Assembly: GCF_900106785.1 (NCBI RefSeq)
Contig: NZ_LT629843.1
Location: 268,291-332,290, forward strand
DNA from: Prevotellamassilia timonensis
GTDB lineage: Bacteria > Bacteroidota > Bacteroidia > Bacteroidales > Bacteroidaceae
DNA length: 64,000 bases
Direction: 5' to 3'
A model generated the notes under the pieces. It ran no database searches and was not told where the DNA came from. It worked only from the letters and a program-made list of their open reading frames with translations. Position 1 is the stretch's first letter, and each line of letters opens with the position of its first letter. Both the position numbers and the translations under genes were made by a program. Positions 51,232 through 60,707 of the stretch are shown piece by piece.

Positions 51232-54200
51232 ATGAACAGATTATTATTCATCATAATGGCATGGCTCAGCACCCTCACTGCCCTGGCGCAGACCGAAGGG
51301 TACGACCCAAGCAATCCGCCACTGCCAAACTTCCCCACCACGGACAGCGACACCACGCACTACTACACACTGCGCGTGGTCAGCTCGCCCGCCACATCGG
51401 GGCTCAACACCACGGGCGGCAACAAGTACACCGCCGGCCAGAGCGTCTATCTGAGCGCCAGCCAAAACAACGGCATGAAGTTCCAGTACTGGGTTGACGG
51501 CGAGGGCAAAACCCTCTCCACCTCAACCAGTTTCTACTACACCATGCCCGCACACAATGTAGTTATCACCGCCGTGTTCAAATACCAGCCCGGCAGCCCC
51601 TCGCTCCCCGCATTTCCCGAGGGCGAGGCACCCACCTACCTGCTCAGCACCAGCACCAAACCCGCTGGGGCAGGCTCATTCAGTGGTGGCGGACGCAACT
51701 ACCTGGCTGGCGCCCAGGTGAGCCTCACCGCCTACGCCAACACCAACTTCGAGTTTGTGTGCTGGACCAACGCGACAGGCGACACCCTGTCCACCGCGCG
51801 CAACCTTTACTACACCATGCCCGCGGCACCCGTGCAGCTCTACGGCCACTACCGCTACAACCCCTCAAGCCCCAAAAATCCGGGCCGCAACGCCTACGAC
51901 GCTGACGAGGGCATAGCCATCATCGACGACTTTACGCCGGGCAACGCAAGCCAGGCCATCAACGATGTGACAGGTGGCAACACCTCGGCCTTGAGCAAAA
52001 TCATCGTGGCCGGCAACGTCAACAACAACGACTTCCAGATAGCCAACAACTTCAGCACCTGCGCCGTGGTCGACCTCAGCCGCACCTACGGCATCACCAC
52101 CGTGCCTGGTTCATGCTGGTATGGCAACGACCACCTCACGCGCATCATGCTGCCATCGTGCATCACACGCATTGGCTACAGCGCATTCAATGGCGCCACC
52201 GCACTGGCCGAACTCACCTGCCTCGCCACCACGCCCCCCACACTCGACAGCTACGTGTTCGACGGCGTGAACAAGGGCCTCATCGTGTTCGTGCCCAAAG
52301 CCTCGGTCGAGATATACGAACAGGCCGAGGGCTGGAAGGACTACGTCAGCAACGGCACCATCATCATCATGCCCGTGCAGCACAATGTGGCAAGTCTTGA
52401 GGTCAATCTGCCCGAGGCATGCGCCGATGGCCGTTACAAAAACATGCCCCTCGAGCTTATCAATGTCAAGACGGGACAGCGCTACCGCTACGTGGTGACC
52501 GACCGACTCAACTACACCTTCAACACCCTCATGCGCGACACACGCTATGTGGCCGTGCTCCGCAACCAGCAGGGCACCGAACTGGCGCGCACCGACACCG
52601 TAAAGATTGAACTCGAGAGCCAAAGCATCTCGTTCAACCTCGACCGCATGAAGCAGCTGCGCACCGTGGCGGCCACCATCACGGCCGGCACCACCGACAT
52701 CACCGCGCAGTCCACCGTCAACTGGCTCGACGCCAGCGGCAACTACCTGGCACAGGGCAACGAGCTCACCAACCAGGTGGCCGGCACCGCCGTCATGTGT
52801 GCCGTGAGCGTGCCGCAGAGCGTGGCCATGCAGTATGCGCTGCCCGCCGACACCCTCTACCAGGTGGTCGAGGCCGACAACGCCCTGCACATTGCGCTCC
52901 AGCCGCTGCCGGCACTCACCCTCACGGGCCGCGTCATCGACCGCACCACCCAGCAGGGCGTGAGCGGTGTGACCGTCACCATGAGCCAGACGCTTAACAG
53001 CCGCTACACCAAGGCCGTGACCGCCCGCACCGACCAACGCGGACAGTACACCCTCAGCGGCAACGGCGCACCATCGGTGCTCACCTACGCCCTTACCGAC
53101 TACGTGAGCCGCACCGACACCCTGCCCGACAGTCTGCAGGCCGTGGCCGCGGCACAACTGCCCGACGTGCTGCTCAAGCCCATTCAGGGCGCGCGCATCA
53201 CCACACGCTACGCTTACACCAACAGCGTGGCACAGGGCGTGCAGCCTGAGGTGAAGGACTATTACGACGACTACCAGAACGTAAGTTACACCATCTACAA
53301 CCAAACCGCACAGCGCGCCATCACCCACTTCAACGTGCAGTACCCCGACATCGTGCTGCTCGAGGACGTCAACGAGGGCGACTCGCTCACCATCACGGCC
53401 AGCAGCAAGACCGATGCCTTTATGCCTGTCACCACAGGCGGACGCATCACGGCCGACCTTGCACTCACCGTCGAGGTGCCCATCACCCAGCTGGGCGGCA
53501 TACGCGCCGTGTACACCACCACCGAGAACCCCACCGTGCTGGCCATTCTTTACGACGCACAGGGCAACTTGCTCAACCGTTACACCTACCCCGCCGCCGA
53601 CCTCACCATCAGCGGACTCAAGGACGGAGAATACACCCTCGTCACCATGGGACAGAGCGACTTCTTCAACTCTGTGTACAACCTCAGCCAGTTCGACCAG
53701 GCGGGCCTCATCAACGGCACCGACTATGTGGCCAACCGCGTCACAGTGCGCAGCGGCCTCATCACACCGGCCAAAAACGCCGTGGTGCCCTACTTCGACG
53801 AGAGCAAGTTCTACTACACCGGCGCCAACACCTCGTTCACTGCCAACAAGAGCAGCATCGTGGCTGGCAACTACCTCACCCTCACAGCCAAAGTGGACTT
53901 TAAGAGTGTCTACCGCGACAATGTGTCGGGTGTCAAGTTGCAGTTTGAGCTGCCCGAGGGCACCAACATGGTGGACGGTTCGCTCATGATTGGCTCCACA
54001 GTGTCGTACTACCAGCTCAACGGCCGCACCATCACCGTGCCGCTCGACAACAGTCACATAACCGACCGCGTGCGCTTCTGCGTCATTCCCACCCAGAGCG
54101 GCACCTTCGCCCCCAACGCCTCAGTGGCTTTCCGCCTCAAGGGCAAGGACATGGTGCAGCCCATCGGTTCGGCACAGTATGCCGTGCAGGACGTGTCGAT

Positions 54201-57200
54201 ACGTGTGCCCGAGCGCACCCGCACCCGCGAGATTGTAGTGAGCGGTGTGGCACAGTCGCGCGCCGAGGTGTCAATTTACGATGGCACCGAACTCATAGGC
54301 AGCACCAAGGCTCTGGCCAACGGCTATTGGTCGGCCAACTGCCTCATAGCATCGGCCTACAACCTTACCGACCACAACATCAGTGCCAAGATTGTTACCA
54401 GCAACGGCATGGAAATGGCTACCGAGACCAAAACTTGCACCTACGACGAGCAATACACCGAGGTTAAGTCGGTGGCCATGTCGTTCTACACGCTTGGTCA
54501 GAACAACACCATCACCTGGAACTTTGCCAACAACACCACCGACGCCAGCTCTTACTCGTTTGCAGGCGATGCGCTCTTCACCTTTGTAGTGGCCTTCACC
54601 CAGCCCGACTCTACTGGCATCAGCGACGTGGTTGTCAACGTGTTTACCAACAATGGCAAGGTGGTTGAAGTGCCGTGCCGTTACAGCGCACAGCAGGGCA
54701 AATGGGTTGGCTCGCACAACTTCGACACCAGCGCACTGCCCTCCAACATCAGTGTCGACTACAACTTCTTCAGCCCCATCGTTGGCTCGCGCACTTTCAT
54801 TCAAGATGCCACAGCCTTTGTCGAGGCCGACTTCAACGACACCAAGGAGCAGGTAACGCAGCTCAAAAACGAACTGCTCAACCCCGAAACCACGGCTGAA
54901 GAACAGGCTTGCAGCGACCTCGAGGCGTTGCTCGAAAGTGATGAGGTGGACGAGGAGCAACTCAGTGCCGCGGTAAGCAAGGTGGTGGGTGATGCCGAGC
55001 CCGTGGAACCGTCGGATACTTTCTTCGACGAAATTGACAGCCGTGCCGCGGCTTTTGATGCCGAATATGCCGATTGGGGGGCCTATATGCAAACCACCGG
55101 GGCCGACTCGCTGCTCTACGACTTTGGCTTCAACCCCGACATCATCAAGGCACAAGTGCCCCAGGGCGACATCAACGCTTCGTTTGAGAATAATGGCAAG
55201 CAATACACCATTACCTCTCAAACACTCGCCACTGTGGACGAGGCGCAGCTCATTGCACAGCATTACACTGCACTTCAGATGAGCGACAGCACCAAAATAT
55301 ATTATTTGCTGGCCGACAGAGGTGCCACCTTCATTGACCCAGCCAACTCTAAGCTTTACAAAATTGAGGTAACAGACACTGTCGCTGCCACCAAGAGCCG
55401 AAAGCTTGACGAGTTTATCGAGGGCGTGAACGACTGGACCGACTGCATCAACACGATGATTACCTTCACCAACAGACTGGTGGCTTTAGGTACTGGCACC
55501 AACGCCGACGATGCACTGCCAAAATGGCGCGCCAACGCACAACTGACGCTCGACATCAAGGATGCCCTGTGCTGCGTATACGAAAAAGGACTGAAAGCGG
55601 CTTACGCCAAAATTGTCAGCGCACTCGACAAGGCAAAGGCCAGAGTGACTGGCAAAATCGCTGCACGCCAACAGGAACTTGTTAACACTCACCAAGCGAT
55701 TGCATTCAGAAAAAAGCTCATAAAGGATCTGATCAACGAGAACGTTAACATCAACTATCAAATTGCGCAAAATGCTGACAACACCGAACTCATAGCACAG
55801 CTCACCGCAAAGCGCGAAGCCAACATTGAAACGGTCAAACTATACAAAGCCGAGATGCGAAAGCTGGCCCAGTACGCCAAGAAGCTTGAAAAGCAGATCG
55901 GTGATTTCAAGAGCATGCAGAAAGTGGCACAAAAGACTTACAACCTTGTTAAGAAGCCACTCGACAAACTGCCTAAGTCTCCCGTTAAGGGCGGCAGCAA
56001 GCTTGGCAAGTATGCCAAGGTTGGCGGCAAGCTGATTGGCGGCTTCGGCGTGTTCCTCGAACTGCTCACCTATTACGACGACCTCGATGCGGCCAGTCAA
56101 GATATAAACGACTGGATTGGTCTGCTTGACGCTATCATCAAGCGTATACCTTGCAAGGGTAACGAAGAGGCTGCTATCGCGCTGCGCGACAACATCTTTG
56201 CCGACGGCTGCGACCTCATCAACAACTACAAGCGTATTCTCGGTGCCGAAGCGGGTGCCATCGGAGTTGACATTGCCTCACTCGTAAGCTGGGAGTACCC
56301 GCCGCTCGAACTCGGCCTGTGGTTCACCTCTGGCATACTCAACGGCTATGCCGAATGCTCTAAGTACTTCAGCATTGAACAGAAGTTCAACACGCTTTGG
56401 AAGCAATACAAGATTGCCATCAAGAAACTCAAGTGCGGCGGCAAGTACGGCGAGGAACACAAGCGCAAAGACCCCACTCACTCAGGTGTCAACCCGATTG
56501 TCGACCCCTCAGGCTACGTCTACGAGGGTGTGTCGTCTAACCGCTTGCAAGGCGTAACTGCCACCTGCTACTACAAGGAGACGGTGGAGGACATGTACGG
56601 CGACTTGCACGAGAACGTTGTGCTGTGGAACGCTGAGGAATATGCACAGCAGAACCCGCTCTTTACCGACGAAAACGGTATGTACCAGTGGGACGTGCCA
56701 CAAGGCTTGTGGCAAGTGCGATTTGAAAAGGAGGGCTACCAGCCCGCACAGTCGGAATGGCTGCCAGTGCCACCGCCACAAATGGACGTGAACATTGGCA
56801 TGGTGCAAAACTCACAACCCGAGGTGGTGAGCGCACGCGCCTACGAGGACGGCGTGGAACTGCAGTTCTCTAAATATATGGACCCCGCCACGCTCAATGC
56901 CGACAACATCTACATCAAGTGTAAGTCGGCCGACACCGAGGTGCTCATTACCGACGCACAAATTGAGTTGCTCAACGCCGAAGCGGCCATTGAGGGCAGC
57001 GAACAGCAGTACGCATCGCGCCTGCGACTGGCCACCGACCGACTGGGCTACTACGACGAGGCTCGCATCATCGTGTCGCGCAACGTGCAGAGCTATGCCG
57101 GCATTGGCATGACCGACAACTTTGAACAGCAACTCGACGTGGAGAAGAAGGTGCGCGAAATTGTGGTGGACAATGTGGTGAACATTGCCTACAACGCACA

Positions 57201-58722
57201 ACTCACCGTAAGTGTGGCAGCACAGCCTGCCGAGGCTGCCGCTGGCAAGACTATCACGCTTGGCTCGGCTTCTGACCTCATTGCGGCTACCGACGCCACC
57301 GAACTTACACTCGATGCCGACGGACACGCTACCTTTACCATCAACGCACAACTGCCGGGTGCCACAGCCATCAAGTATGCCATGCCCGACGCCGGGCTCG
57401 AGGCTACTACCATGGTTAATGTGGTGGATCCCGCACTGCTCAACGCAGTAAAGGCGCCACGTGCCTCACGACTGAGCGGCACGGCGGTATATCGCGGACA
57501 GACCATCGCACTCACTACCGAGAGCGAGGGGGCTACCATCTACTACACCACCGATGGCTCATGTCCCTGCGACGCTGCCACACGCATCAAGTATGAGCGA
57601 CCCATCGTTATCAACGATGCTGTCACCATCAAGGCTATGGCCATGGGCATCAATGCCGACGAGAGCGATGTGCAGACTTTTGACTACACCATTCGACAGA
57701 GCAACGTGAAACTGCTGCTGGCCGAGGGCTGGAACTGGAACTCGCATGACTTGGCATCGCCGCTTGCCACTACCGAACTGAACGGTGTGGCTACGCGCAT
57801 CGTGACGCAGGAGCGGGAGGCCATTGCCGACCCCGACCTCGGACTGGTGGGCAACCTGCTTAGCATCAATGCTGCCGAAACAATGAAACTGCTCGCTCCG
57901 GCCACGGCCGAGAAGGCTTTCGCCGGCGAACAGTATAACCCCACCGCCACACAAATTGAACTGGTGCGCGGCTGGAACTGGCTCGGCTATCCGCTCGGCA
58001 CGGCGCTGTCGCTCAACGATGCGCTTGCCTTGCTCGAACCTGACACCGACGACTGCATCGAAACGCTCGATGGCGGATTTGCCACTTACACTGCCGACGG
58101 CGAATGGACTGGTTCACTGCAGCTCATGCAGCCCGGACGCGGCTATCTGTACAAGTCGGGCTCTGACAAGAGCTTTGCTTACAATGCCGTATCGTCGGTG
58201 GCCAACGCGCAAGCGCTCTATGGTCAGCACCGCCTGCAGGCTAAGGCTGCGCCCTACGAGCTTAACCGACACCGCTACCCCAACATGATGCCCATTGTGG
58301 CCACACTGAGTGGCGCCACACTGAGCGAGGGCAGCCAGGTGGTGGCTCTGAGCGAGGGCGAATGCCGAGGCATTGCCAACATCGAGGCCGACGGCATGAT
58401 TTTCCTCGCTGTGTACGGCTTGGGCAACGAAACCATTAACTTTGCTGCCTACGACGCACTTTCGGGCGAAATGATGCCTATCAGCAACACGACGACCTTT
58501 GCGGCCGACATGCTCGGCACTACCGGAGTGCCTTATGTGCTGCACATCGATGGCACGGCCACTGGCATTGACGGTAACGTGACTTCGCACACCAACCTGC
58601 CAAACGGCATCTATACCGTGGGCGGACAGCGTGTGAACAACGTGACGCAGCCGGGACTCTACATTATCAAGACTACCGGACTTGACGGTTCTACCACCGT
58701 GCGCAAGCAAGTGGTGAAGTAA
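51232..58722 (+). CDS. Giant 2,496-residue mosaic surface protein
   Basis: It begins with a signal peptide (MNRLLFIIMAWLSTLTALAQ). Visible parts in order: two InlB-type repeats (about 40-165, each with YWVDGEGKTL or CWTNATGDTL and YYTMPA); LRR_5-like units (about 225-375); a carboxypeptidase-regulatory-like domain (about 560-640, GRVIDRTTQQGVSGVTVTMS); long beta-sandwich stretches; a Lys-rich coiled coil (about 1456-1563); a Gly/Lys hydrophobic segment (GKYAKVGGKLIGGFGVFLEL, about 1592-1611); a PSGYVYEGVSSNRLQGVTAT module (about 1759-1860); an SbsA-like domain (about 1866-1950); a chitobiase C-terminal-like domain (about 2073-2153); two GWNW modules; and a T9SS-like tail (LYIIKTTGLDGSTTVRKQ). 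Function is unknown; adhesion or delivery of the central segment is possible. Confidence 0.85.
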   Translation: MNRLLFIIMAWLSTLTALAQTEGYDPSNPPLPNFPTTDSDTTHYYTLRVVSSPATSGLNTTGGNKYTAGQSVYLSASQNNGMKFQYWVDGEGKTLSTSTSFYYTMPAHNVVITAVFKYQPGSPSLPAFPEGEAPTYLLSTSTKPAGAGSFSGGGRNYLAGAQVSLTAYANTNFEFVCWTNATGDTLSTARNLYYTMPAAPVQLYGHYRYNPSSPKNPGRNAYDADEGIAIIDDFTPGNASQAINDVTGGNTSALSKIIVAGNVNNNDFQIANNFSTCAVVDLSRTYGITTVPGSCWYGNDHLTRIMLPSCITRIGYSAFNGATALAELTCLATTPPTLDSYVFDGVNKGLIVFVPKASVEIYEQAEGWKDYVSNGTIIIMPVQHNVASLEVNLPEACADGRYKNMPLELINVKTGQRYRYVVTDRLNYTFNTLMRDTRYVAVLRNQQGTELARTDTVKIELESQSISFNLDRMKQLRTVAATITAGTTDITAQSTVNWLDASGNYLAQGNELTNQVAGTAVMCAVSVPQSVAMQYALPADTLYQVVEADNALHIALQPLPALTLTGRVIDRTTQQGVSGVTVTMSQTLNSRYTKAVTARTDQRGQYTLSGNGAPSVLTYALTDYVSRTDTLPDSLQAVAAAQLPDVLLKPIQGARITTRYAYTNSVAQGVQPEVKDYYDDYQNVSYTIYNQTAQRAITHFNVQYPDIVLLEDVNEGDSLTITASSKTDAFMPVTTGGRITADLALTVEVPITQLGGIRAVYTTTENPTVLAILYDAQGNLLNRYTYPAADLTISGLKDGEYTLVTMGQSDFFNSVYNLSQFDQAGLINGTDYVANRVTVRSGLITPAKNAVVPYFDESKFYYTGANTSFTANKSSIVAGNYLTLTAKVDFKSVYRDNVSGVKLQFELPEGTNMVDGSLMIGSTVSYYQLNGRTITVPLDNSHITDRVRFCVIPTQSGTFAPNASVAFRLKGKDMVQPIGSAQYAVQDVSIRVPERTRTREIVVSGVAQSRAEVSIYDGTELIGSTKALANGYWSANCLIASAYNLTDHNISAKIVTSNGMEMATETKTCTYDEQYTEVKSVAMSFYTLGQNNTITWNFANNTTDASSYSFAGDALFTFVVAFTQPDSTGISDVVVNVFTNNGKVVEVPCRYSAQQGKWVGSHNFDTSALPSNISVDYNFFSPIVGSRTFIQDATAFVEADFNDTKEQVTQLKNELLNPETTAEEQACSDLEALLESDEVDEEQLSAAVSKVVGDAEPVEPSDTFFDEIDSRAAAFDAEYADWGAYMQTTGADSLLYDFGFNPDIIKAQVPQGDINASFENNGKQYTITSQTLATVDEAQLIAQHYTALQMSDSTKIYYLLADRGATFIDPANSKLYKIEVTDTVAATKSRKLDEFIEGVNDWTDCINTMITFTNRLVALGTGTNADDALPKWRANAQLTLDIKDALCCVYEKGLKAAYAKIVSALDKAKARVTGKIAARQQELVNTHQAIAFRKKLIKDLINENVNINYQIAQNADNTELIAQLTAKREANIETVKLYKAEMRKLAQYAKKLEKQIGDFKSMQKVAQKTYNLVKKPLDKLPKSPVKGGSKLGKYAKVGGKLIGGFGVFLELLTYYDDLDAASQDINDWIGLLDAIIKRIPCKGNEEAAIALRDNIFADGCDLINNYKRILGAEAGAIGVDIASLVSWEYPPLELGLWFTSGILNGYAECSKYFSIEQKFNTLWKQYKIAIKKLKCGGKYGEEHKRKDPTHSGVNPIVDPSGYVYEGVSSNRLQGVTATCYYKETVEDMYGDLHENVVLWNAEEYAQQNPLFTDENGMYQWDVPQGLWQVRFEKEGYQPAQSEWLPVPPPQMDVNIGMVQNSQPEVVSARAYEDGVELQFSKYMDPATLNADNIYIKCKSADTEVLITDAQIELLNAEAAIEGSEQQYASRLRLATDRLGYYDEARIIVSRNVQSYAGIGMTDNFEQQLDVEKKVREIVVDNVVNIAYNAQLTVSVAAQPAEAAAGKTITLGSASDLIAATDATELTLDADGHATFTINAQLPGATAIKYAMPDAGLEATTMVNVVDPALLNAVKAPRASRLSGTAVYRGQTIALTTESEGATIYYTTDGSCPCDAATRIKYERPIVINDAVTIKAMAMGINADESDVQTFDYTIRQSNVKLLLAEGWNWNSHDLASPLATTELNGVATRIVTQEREAIADPDLGLVGNLLSINAAETMKLLAPATAEKAFAGEQYNPTATQIELVRGWNWLGYPLGTALSLNDALALLEPDTDDCIETLDGGFATYTADGEWTGSLQLMQPGRGYLYKSGSDKSFAYNAVSSVANAQALYGQHRLQAKAAPYELNRHRYPNMMPIVATLSGATLSEGSQVVALSEGECRGIANIEADGMIFLAVYGLGNETINFAAYDALSGEMMPISNTTTFAADMLGTTGVPYVLHIDGTATGIDGNVTSHTNLPNGIYTVGGQRVNNVTQPGLYIIKTTGLDGSTTVRKQVVK

Positions 58723-58731
58723 ACTGGGGAA

Positions 58732-58852
58732 TGAGTTGATGAGTTGACGGGTAAGTTTGTACATCTTGCCAAATGCCGTTACACTATCTGCATATTGACA
58801 ATGCAAAACATACTTACCTGTCAACCCGTTAACCCGTAAACCAGTCAACCAA
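58732..58852. repeat. GTTGAC/GTCAAC inverted repeat between two surface protein genes
   Basis: Left units (GTTGATGAGTTGACGGGTAA) and right units (TTACCTGTCAACCCGTTAAC, then CCGTAAACCAGTCAACC) face each other across about 60 bp. This is the same family as at 37300 and 63215. Without a T-run it need not stop transcription into the next gene. Confidence 0.7.
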
Positions 58853-58872
58853 CAATAAATACAGACACAAAC

Positions 58873-60570
58873 ATGACACATATACACACGAAAAGCCTGT
58901 GGCTGCTCATAGCCACACTGCTGCTCAGCGTGTTCGGCGCACGCGCCCAAAACAGCGGCAGCGATGCGCCATGGACGGTCAATCCGCACGACTACAAATA
59001 CGACATGACGCTCTACGCCAACATCGTATTTGACGGCACGCCTATAACCGACTTCAGCCACTACCAGGTGGGGGCCTTTGTGGGCGACGAATGCCGCGGC
59101 ACGGCCGAGGTGCAAACCAAGGACGAGGCGCAATGGCTCTACCTGCGCGTGCGCAGCAATCAGCCGCAGGGCGAGAACATCGTTCTGCGCCTGCGCGACA
59201 CCGACACGGGCGAGGTGCTCAACCTGCAGCCCGAGAGCGGTGACATCACCTTCGAGTCGCAAGGTTTAGGCGGCCGACCCGGCAGTCCGCTGGTGCTCAA
59301 CGCTGCACGCAGCTACTCTCTGACATACATAGTCGGTGGCGAGGAACACTATACTGAGGAGGTGCCATACGGCACAACACTCACTCCCATCGAATACCCC
59401 GAACGCGAGGGCCACTCTTTCAGCGGCTGGACAGGACTGCCGCTCACCATGCCGGCGCACGATGTGGAGGTGACGGGTGAGTTTGTAATCAACCAATACA
59501 CCATCACCTTCGACGCCAACGGTGGCAGCGAGGTGGCGCCCATCACGCAGGACTACAGCACCGCCATCACGGCTCCCGACGCGCCCACACGCGAGGGCTA
59601 TAGCTTCATAGGCTGGAACGAGGAACTGCCCGCCACCATGCCGGCACGCGACCTCACACTCACTGCGCAGTGGCAAATCAACACCTACAACCTTATCTAC
59701 AATGTGGACGGCATGACGTACACAATGGTGCCAGTAACCTATGGTGATGCTGTCACCCCCGAGCCCAATCCTACCAAGGAGGGTCACACTTTCAGCGGCT
59801 GGAGCGAAATACCCGCCACGATGCCGGCACACGATGTGGAGGTGACGGGTAGCTTTACGGTGAACACTTACAAACTCGTCTACAAGGTGGACGGCGAGGT
59901 GTACAAGACCACAGAGGTTACTTATGGCACTGCCATCACTCCCGAAGAGGCTCCCACCAAAGAAGGCCACACTTTCAGCGGCTGGAGCGAAATACCCGCT
60001 ACGATGCCTGCACGCGATGTGGAGGTGACGGGTGAGTTTACGGCCAACACTTACAAACTCGTCTACAAGGTGGACGGTGAGGTGTACAAGACCACCGAGG
60101 TTACTTATGGCACTGCCCCCGCCACCGAGGCTGCTCCCGAAAAGGAGGGCTACACTTTCAGCGGCTGGAGCGAAATACCGGCTACGATGCCTGCAAATGA
60201 TGTGGAGGTGACGGGTAGCTTTACGGTGAACACTTACAAACTCGTCTACAAGGTGGACGGTGAGGTGTACAAGCAAATTGACGTGACTTATGGCACTGCC
60301 ATCACCCCCGAAGAAGCTCCCACCAAGGAGGGCTACATATTTATGGGCTGGAGCGAAATACCGGCCACAATGCCAGCACATGATGTGGAGGTGACGGGTG
60401 AGTTTACCAAGGTAACGGCTATCATGCAGGCGCTTGGCAGCACGGGGCGTGCCGATGTGTACAACATCGAGGGCCGTCTTATCATGCGCCAGGCCACGCT
60501 GTCTGACGTCAAGGCGCTGCCTAACGGCTTATACCTGATTGGCGGCCGAAAGGTGCGCATCGTCCGCTAA
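58873..60570 (+). CDS. InlB-type (Listeria-Bacteroides) repeat surface protein
   Basis: A 565-residue protein. The signal peptide is MTHIHTKSLWLLIATLLLSV through ARAQ. Residues about 25-140 form a beta-rich domain (YDMTLYANIVFDGTPI, VGAFVGDECRGTAEV) that occurs in other Bacteroidales surface proteins. Six InlB B-type repeats follow; the last four have an exact 61-residue (183-bp) period and share GWSEIPATMPA and YKLVYKVDGEVYK. The end (VYNIEGRLIMRQ, GLYLIGGRKVRIVR) is a T9SS-like tail. It follows the giant surface protein by 150 bp and probably works at the same surface. The repeats suggest a stalk or spacer that changes length by recombination. Confidence 0.88.
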   Translation: MTHIHTKSLWLLIATLLLSVFGARAQNSGSDAPWTVNPHDYKYDMTLYANIVFDGTPITDFSHYQVGAFVGDECRGTAEVQTKDEAQWLYLRVRSNQPQGENIVLRLRDTDTGEVLNLQPESGDITFESQGLGGRPGSPLVLNAARSYSLTYIVGGEEHYTEEVPYGTTLTPIEYPEREGHSFSGWTGLPLTMPAHDVEVTGEFVINQYTITFDANGGSEVAPITQDYSTAITAPDAPTREGYSFIGWNEELPATMPARDLTLTAQWQINTYNLIYNVDGMTYTMVPVTYGDAVTPEPNPTKEGHTFSGWSEIPATMPAHDVEVTGSFTVNTYKLVYKVDGEVYKTTEVTYGTAITPEEAPTKEGHTFSGWSEIPATMPARDVEVTGEFTANTYKLVYKVDGEVYKTTEVTYGTAPATEAAPEKEGYTFSGWSEIPATMPANDVEVTGSFTVNTYKLVYKVDGEVYKQIDVTYGTAITPEEAPTKEGYIFMGWSEIPATMPAHDVEVTGEFTKVTAIMQALGSTGRADVYNIEGRLIMRQATLSDVKALPNGLYLIGGRKVRIVR

Positions 60571-60594
60571 CGACACTGATGTAGCGTTACTATA

Positions 60595-60662
60595 AAACAA
60601 TAACGGGAGATAGAATTATCTGTCAATCAAACAGTAATTTCTATCTCCCGTTATTGTTTTTT
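60595..60662 (+). terminator. CGGGAGA-type hairpin acting as terminator (copy 3)
   Basis: AAAACAATAACGGGAGATAG pairs with CTATCTCCCGTTATTGTTTT over an imperfect inner stem and a short loop, and is followed by a T-run. It starts 25 bp after the stop codon. It belongs to the same family as 12375-12429 and 27556-27647. Confidence 0.75.
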
Positions 60663-60707
60663 CTTTCTCCCGCAACAGTTTTTTCCGCACCTCACCAGCT
60701 CTTGCCT

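Noticed and set aside
52111-54057. 648-codon open frame on the minus strand
   Set aside because: Antisense to the giant surface protein; a GC-driven shadow with no recognisable features.
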